A stretch of DNA of 6,767 nucleotides from Acidobacteriota bacterium (GTDB taxonomy: Bacteria > Acidobacteriota > Terriglobia > Terriglobales > Acidobacteriaceae): assembly GCA_019247235.1 (NCBI GenBank), contig JAFAPG010000026.1, forward strand, positions 1-6,767. Direction: 5' to 3'. The notes under the pieces are model-generated. The model was not told the origin of the DNA. It did not search any database and was given only the letters and a program-made list of their open reading frames with translations. How positions within the stretch are numbered: the stretch's first letter is position 1; each line of letters opens with the position of its first letter. Shown piece after piece: positions 4,701-6,767 of this stretch. The translations under genes were made by a program, and so were the position numbers.

Positions 4701-6767
4701 GGTACCCCGGGAGTATTCAGGGTAGTACCATTCGCCCCACCCGAGACATCTGAACTGGCAGGTGCGCCAGAAAGCAGCACGACTCCCCCACCGCCGCCTC
4801 CTCCGGGGCCATGACGATCGGTGGTCGAAAACGGCTGAGCGCCCCAGGCGTTCCCGCCTGTGCCGCCTCGAGCTTGCAATGTGAGTCCGCCTTCGTGACC
4901 TAGGGCGGAAAGAACGATGATCGTGCCGCCGGCGCCTCCGCCCCCGCCGCCATCATTCGCCGTGTTGTTGTAAGCGTTGCTACCGTTGGTGGTCAGCGTA
5001 GCTGCGCCGCTTAGGTCACCGGCGCGGATCATGATGATGCCTCCACCGGCAGCAGCGCTGCTAGCCTGGTTGTCCCCATCACTGTTATTGCGGGTTGCTG
5101 CTCCGCCTCCGCCACCCATAACCACGCGAGTAATAGTGGCCGGGAAGGCAGAACCGCCCAGCCCGCCCGCCGCCAAGTTCGAATTCCACGAGTTGCCCCC
5201 TTGGCCACCGGCACCACCATTGCCGCCGCCTCCGCCGCCCGTATTCTGATCATTAAGCACGGCCGGATCGCCATCCGTTCCACCCCCCCCGGCGTTACCC
5301 GGAGCCCCCCGTCCCATGCTTCCGAGGGGATATCCTTCGGGATAACTGGTCTGATTCGTGCTCAGAAAAGTGGCGCCCGATTCGACCCAGCGCGGGGTAC
5401 CGGCAATTCCTTCTCCTTTAGCACCGTCGGCGCCTGACGTGACCGTTCCCGTGTAAGTCGCCGGCGCGGTGTAGCGATAGTCAGTATTGGTTGCTCCAGT
5501 TGCATTGCCATTTAGTTGTAAACCTGCTCCACCTCGGAACCCCAGCCCGTCAACATGGACGGTCGCTCCACCCAAGGTGAGCGTTCCGGAAACGTTGAGC
5601 GCGAGCACGCCACCGCTCTGACCGTTCCACGCCGACGCCGTCAAGTTAGCGCCTAAGGTGGCGGTCGTGTAATTAGGCACCCGAATCACTTGAAAACTGC
5701 GAGCCCCCTGGGTGGAGCTGGCGCTGGCGGCCGTATAGGTGTAAAGCAAACCTCCAGTGGGCCCGGCGGCATTCACGGAAAGGGTATTTCCGACCAGGCT
5801 GGTAGCGGTCGCATATTCGTAAACGCCAGAATTATTGAGATTCGTCGACCCCGAACCACTGCTTCCGTCGCCGTAATTTTGTGAGTTTGACGAGTTGATG
5901 GCGGCATCCTGCATTTGGATGATGAGCACCAAGTCGCCAGCCGCAATGGGGGTTCCTGCTCCCGCGACATGTGCGGCATCGACTGAAATCGAAGTAGACC
6001 CAGCTGCGGCGGTGGCCAGTCCCGGATAATAGGTATTGATGACTCCAGTTAGTGTGCCCCCGGGTCCGCCTGGAGTTGATGCACAGGCAGCAAACTCGGA
6101 AAACGCCACGCCAGTGGCAGAGTCGTTTGAGGTATTCAAGTCCGTGGTAGTAGCCTTGACCACCGCCGAGTCGGTGTAACTTCCTGGAGCAGAGGGCGTT
6201 GCCGTAATGGTGACGACCGCGTTAGCTTGGGAAAGGATGGTGCCAAGATTGCAAGTGATGGGCGCTGTGCCGCTGCAAGAACCTTGAGTCGCAGTTGAGG
6301 AAACGAACGTGAGACCATTCGGCAAAGTATCGGTAAGGACCACCCCGGTCGCTCCTGAGGGACCGTTGTTGGTCACTGTGACGGTATAGGAAAGGTTGGT
6401 CGGAAAAAGCGCTGACGAGCCCGTGATCGAGATCCCAACATCTGCTTGCATGGCACGTATGGAAACGGCAGCATCAGTCCACCGCGCACTGCCGCTGAGA
6501 GTTTCAGTCATGGCTACGCTGGGCGCTCCCGGAGAGGACGATCCCAGGCCCGCAATATTCGAACTAGCGCCGGCCGTCGCATCAACCCATTGCTGCACCT
6601 GCACTCCGCCCAAGCTATTTACGGTGAGGGCGGGGCCAAAGGCTACCGTATCAAGCACCATATCGTTCACGGCACTGGCGACATCAATGTTGGGGGTGGC
6701 GCTATTGCCATCGGCAGCGATGAAGGTTCGAATGGGAGAAGTTTGATCTGCGTTGGTAAAGGTTGTC
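1718..6767 (-). CDS. Large secreted multidomain peptidase C25 (gingipain-type) with two DUF11 domains and a glycine-rich section; N-terminus cut by window edge
   Basis: The frame is open from the right edge to TAG at 1718-1720, about 1,682 residues in view. Numbering here starts at the GTG at 6670, but 32 in-frame sense codons precede it without a stop, so that GTG is probably internal. Domains in order: extracellular beta-type module (to about 72), DUF11 (77-187), conserved block (200-440), glycine-rich repeats (441-655), DUF11 (687-803), FN3-like module (808-910), beta-rich C25 pre-catalytic region (970-1299), C25 catalytic domain (1300-1647). His1518 (NYNGHGS) and Cys1551 (MMNCLNG) form the predicted dyad, so the protein should be an active cysteine endopeptidase. 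No transmembrane segment is evident in the visible part, and only a short tail follows the catalytic domain, so there is no type IX sorting domain. Export presumably depends on an unseen N-terminal signal peptide. Cleavage specificity (Arg, Lys or other) cannot be told from sequence. The GH116 gene follows 170 bp downstream on the same strand. Confidence 0.92.
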   Translation of the reverse strand, partial: TTFTNADQTSPIRTFIAADGNSATPNIDVASAVNDMVLDTVAFGPALTVNSLGGVQVQQWVDATAGASSNIAGLGSSSPGAPSVAMTETLSGSARWTDAAVSIRAMQADVGISITGSSALFPTNLSYTVTVTNNGPSGATGVVLTDTLPNGLTFVSSTATQGSCSGTAPITCNLGTILSQANAVVTITATPSAPGSYTDSAVVKATTTDLNTSNDSATGVAFSEFAACASTPGGPGGTLTGVINTYYPGLATAAAGSTSISVDAAHVAGAGTPIAAGDLVLIIQMQDAAINSSNSQNYGDGSSGSGSTNLNNSGVYEYATATSLVGNTLSVNAAGPTGGLLYTYTAASASSTQGARSFQVIRVPNYTTATLGANLTASAWNGQSGGVLALNVSGTLTLGGATVHVDGLGFRGGAGLQLNGNATGATNTDYRYTAPATYTGTVTSGADGAKGEGIAGTPRWVESGATFLSTNQTSYPEGYPLGSMGRGAPGNAGGGGTDGDPAVLNDQNTGGGGGGNGGAGGQGGNSWNSNLAAGGLGGSAFPATITRVVMGGGGGAATRNNSDGDNQASSAAAGGGIIMIRAGDLSGAATLTTNGSNAYNNTANDGGGGGGAGGTIIVLSALGHEGGLTLQARGGTGGNAWGAQPFSTTDRHGPGGGGGGGVVLLSGAPASSDVSGGANGTTLNTPGVPYGATAGLAGFTLTNLSSPSSPGPVSASSCSDLSITKTGPPNPVLQNSPFTYTVTVRNLGPSTATTVVAVDILPSQVSFQSVSTTAGSCSQSGGVVTCKIASMASGATVTITIVVIAVTPSVAVNTAIVNSATPDPVLSNNTVTISTIIEYPNAVRMNSFTATNNGNSVVLAWRTGGEVHNLGFNLYREVAGQKARLNDSLIAGSGLLMRQALEQHAAKAYAWIDPSPLRGGLYWLEDIDVSGIRTLHGPITVENNAALPGSLTGALTVRQLLKNAPAQVGVTTGKPITSPFRETVVVPRISPQKQTFGFELASRAAVKIYVDHEGWYRVTQPELVRAGLASSLDPRLLHLFAEGVEQPIRITGASVTFGPQAAIEFYGTPIDTPYSGQRVYWLAAKAEEGRRIQLSPAGGSSGPRPLSFMANLRLSPRTTYFAALLQADRDNFFGSLISPAVDVETAHLSHVAPGPGVLEVELQGVTLGQEHEVTVAINGTTLGDLHFTGQEEGKARFLIPDGSLVNGANSISLIAQQGDNDLSLVDYIDLSFPHSFTAEGDMLRFTAGVGQSVWVNGFNEPPVQLLDITNPAEPFEVPFQTRVQGAQYSLGATIPWATNQMRTLLAVSAAQVMSPAAIAAHWPSTLHAAQKGADLLILTASAFAAEVLPLAQLRRSEGYLVSVVNIDEVYDEYNFGERTPDAIRAFLRGATQSWTHKPHYLLLNGNASLDPRNYLGFGFLDFVPTKIVATSELMTASDDWFSDFDGTGFAQIATGRLPARTSGDDQTMVAKIVGYATAPGGSWTNQSMLVADSDDPTVSFSQNAKAVENLLPATMKISDIFVGSLGGGTARQEVLAGINNGQLMVNYNGHGSVQVWANDVLDDLAASSLTNGDRLPVFFMMNCLNGFFDDVYTESLAQALMLARAGGAVAVWASSGLTVPDPQFQMDQALVRTLFSQPGTRLGDGILLAKSGISDPDVRKTFILFGDPLMQLKWNQSGPAVH
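1730..2773 (-). other. Domain: peptidase C25 (gingipain-type) catalytic domain
   Basis: Residues 1300-1647 carry the C25 core: ADLLILTAS (1301-1309), YLLLNGNASLDPRNYLG (1368-1384), SDDWFSDFDGTG (1405-1416), ATGRLPAR (1421-1428), VNYNGHGS (1513-1520) with catalytic His1518, MMNCLNGFF (1548-1556) with catalytic Cys1551, and the terminal strand ILFGDPLMQLKW. The His-to-Cys distance is 33 residues, the same as His211 to Cys244 in P. gingivalis RgpB. The position that I recall as usually GD in the LLLxG motif is GN here (Asn1374). Only eight residues follow the last core strand. Confidence 0.9.
3941..4249 (-). other. Domain: FN3-like module before the peptidase
   Basis: Residues 808-910 read as a fibronectin type III-like fold: NSFTATNNGNSVVLAWRTG (814-832), LGFNLYRE (838-845), AYAWIDPSPLRGGLYWLEDID (876-896, with the typical late Tyr-Trp strand) and a closing GPITVE. 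Such modules commonly sit upstream of C25 domains outside Bacteroidota. The likely role is a spacer or carbohydrate or protein contact surface. Confidence 0.65.
4262..4612 (-). other. Domain: second DUF11 repeat of the C25 protein
   Basis: Residues 687-803 match DUF11: DLSITKTGPPNPV (688-700), FTYTVTVRNLGPSTAT (706-721), a cysteine pair (Cys745, Cys754) and a closing PDPVLSNNTVT (790-800). With the first repeat it brackets the glycine-rich section, which looks like an insertion between two DUF11 units. Confidence 0.87.
4706..5350 (-). repeat. Glycine-rich degenerate repeat section
   Basis: Residues 441-655 contain at least four runs of five to seven glycines (near 478, 519, 574 and 623). Each later run is followed by a hydrophobic strand: GGGIIMIRA (542-550), GGTIIVLSA (581-589) and GGVVLLSG (628-635). 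An earlier strand of the same type, GGVLALNVSG (353-362), precedes the section. The spacing suggests beta-solenoid-like turns or a glycine-helix array, as in ALK/LTK-type glycine-rich domains; that comparison is inference. On the DNA the coding strand is dominated by GGN codons, including a run of eight G (5283-5290). Confidence 0.7.
5351..6073 (-). other. Domain: conserved block leading into the glycine-rich section
   Basis: Residues 200-440 include GVINTYYPG (209-217), IAAGDLVLIIQMQDA (242-256), YEYATAT (284-290), FQVIRVPNY (326-334) and GGATVHVDGLGFRGGAG (367-383). From memory this block recurs together with DUF11 repeats in large secreted proteins of several bacterial phyla. It is beta-rich and has no recognisable catalytic motif. 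It starts just after Cys196. Function is unknown; a structural or adhesive role is likely. Confidence 0.5.
6110..6442 (-). other. Domain: first DUF11 repeat of the C25 protein
   Basis: Residues 77-187 show the DUF11 pattern: LSYTVTVTNNGPSGATGV (93-110), then TDTLPNGLTF (113-122), a local cysteine pair (Cys132, Cys140) and a closing LNTSNDSATG (178-187). DUF11 is an Ig-like beta-sandwich found in bacterial surface and secreted proteins, probably a spacer or adhesive unit. The two cysteines likely form a disulfide, as is usual for the family. Confidence 0.85.
6455..6767 (-). other. Domain: N-terminal visible beta-rich extracellular module of the C25 protein
   Basis: From the right edge to about residue 72 the product has alternating hydrophobic beta strands and small residues, including SSSPGAPSVAMT (residues 45-56) and a closing WTDAAVSI (64-71). 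This resembles a module that, from memory, often precedes DUF11 repeats in large bacterial secreted proteins. It begins before the window, so the protein has more N-terminal sequence than is visible. I cannot give it a family name. Confidence 0.45.

Noticed and set aside
4551..5249. Plus-strand proline-rich reading frames (4551-4814 and 4977-5249) that look like low-complexity proteins.
   Set aside because: They are the antisense of the glycine-rich section: GGN glycine codons read as proline-rich codons on the other strand. No ribosome site or family motif supports them.
1..6767. Search for CRISPR arrays, tRNA or rRNA genes, transposase genes or terminal inverted repeats.
   Set aside because: Nothing was seen: both strands are accounted for by two coding frames and a short spacer, and the only repetitive DNA is the glycine-codon section.

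Overview
The window holds two protein-coding genes on the minus strand, and both run off an edge. There is no sign of RNA genes, CRISPR, insertion sequences or phage. Base composition is moderately GC-rich. The two families found here, secreted GH116 (DUF608-type) glycosidases and DUF11-bearing C25 peptidases without a type IX sorting domain, suggest a free-living soil or sediment bacterium. Acidobacteriota is my best guess, but it rests on recall of family distribution, not on a marker gene.

Layout, in the direction of transcription (right to left). From 6767 to 1718 runs the C-terminal part of a very large secreted or surface protein. It has an extracellular beta-rich module, a DUF11 domain, a long conserved block leading into a glycine-rich repeat section, a second DUF11 domain, an FN3-like module, and finally a complete peptidase C25 (gingipain-type) catalytic domain with an intact His-Cys dyad. 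The reading frame is open to the right edge, so the GTG at 6670 is not a convincing start and the true N-terminus lies outside the window. A 170-bp spacer (1548-1717) follows. It has a weak possible promoter and a Shine-Dalgarno sequence for the next gene. From 1547 to the left edge runs the first 515 codons of a GH116-family glycosidase (GBA2/DUF608-like). It has a signal peptide, the whole N-terminal beta-sandwich domain and the start of the catalytic barrel, including the predicted nucleophile Glu. This gene has no stop codon in the window and is easy to miss if only stop-terminated reading frames are considered.

Both products appear to be exported hydrolases, one acting on protein and one on beta-glucosides or glucosyl conjugates. 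They may share a role in scavenging or cell-surface processing. The 170-bp gap and unrelated chemistry do not prove an operon. The most distinctive features are the architecture of the C25 protein, the absence of any C-terminal sorting domain, and its cysteine pattern: six cysteines in three local or flanking pairs plus a single unpaired cysteine, which is the catalytic one.
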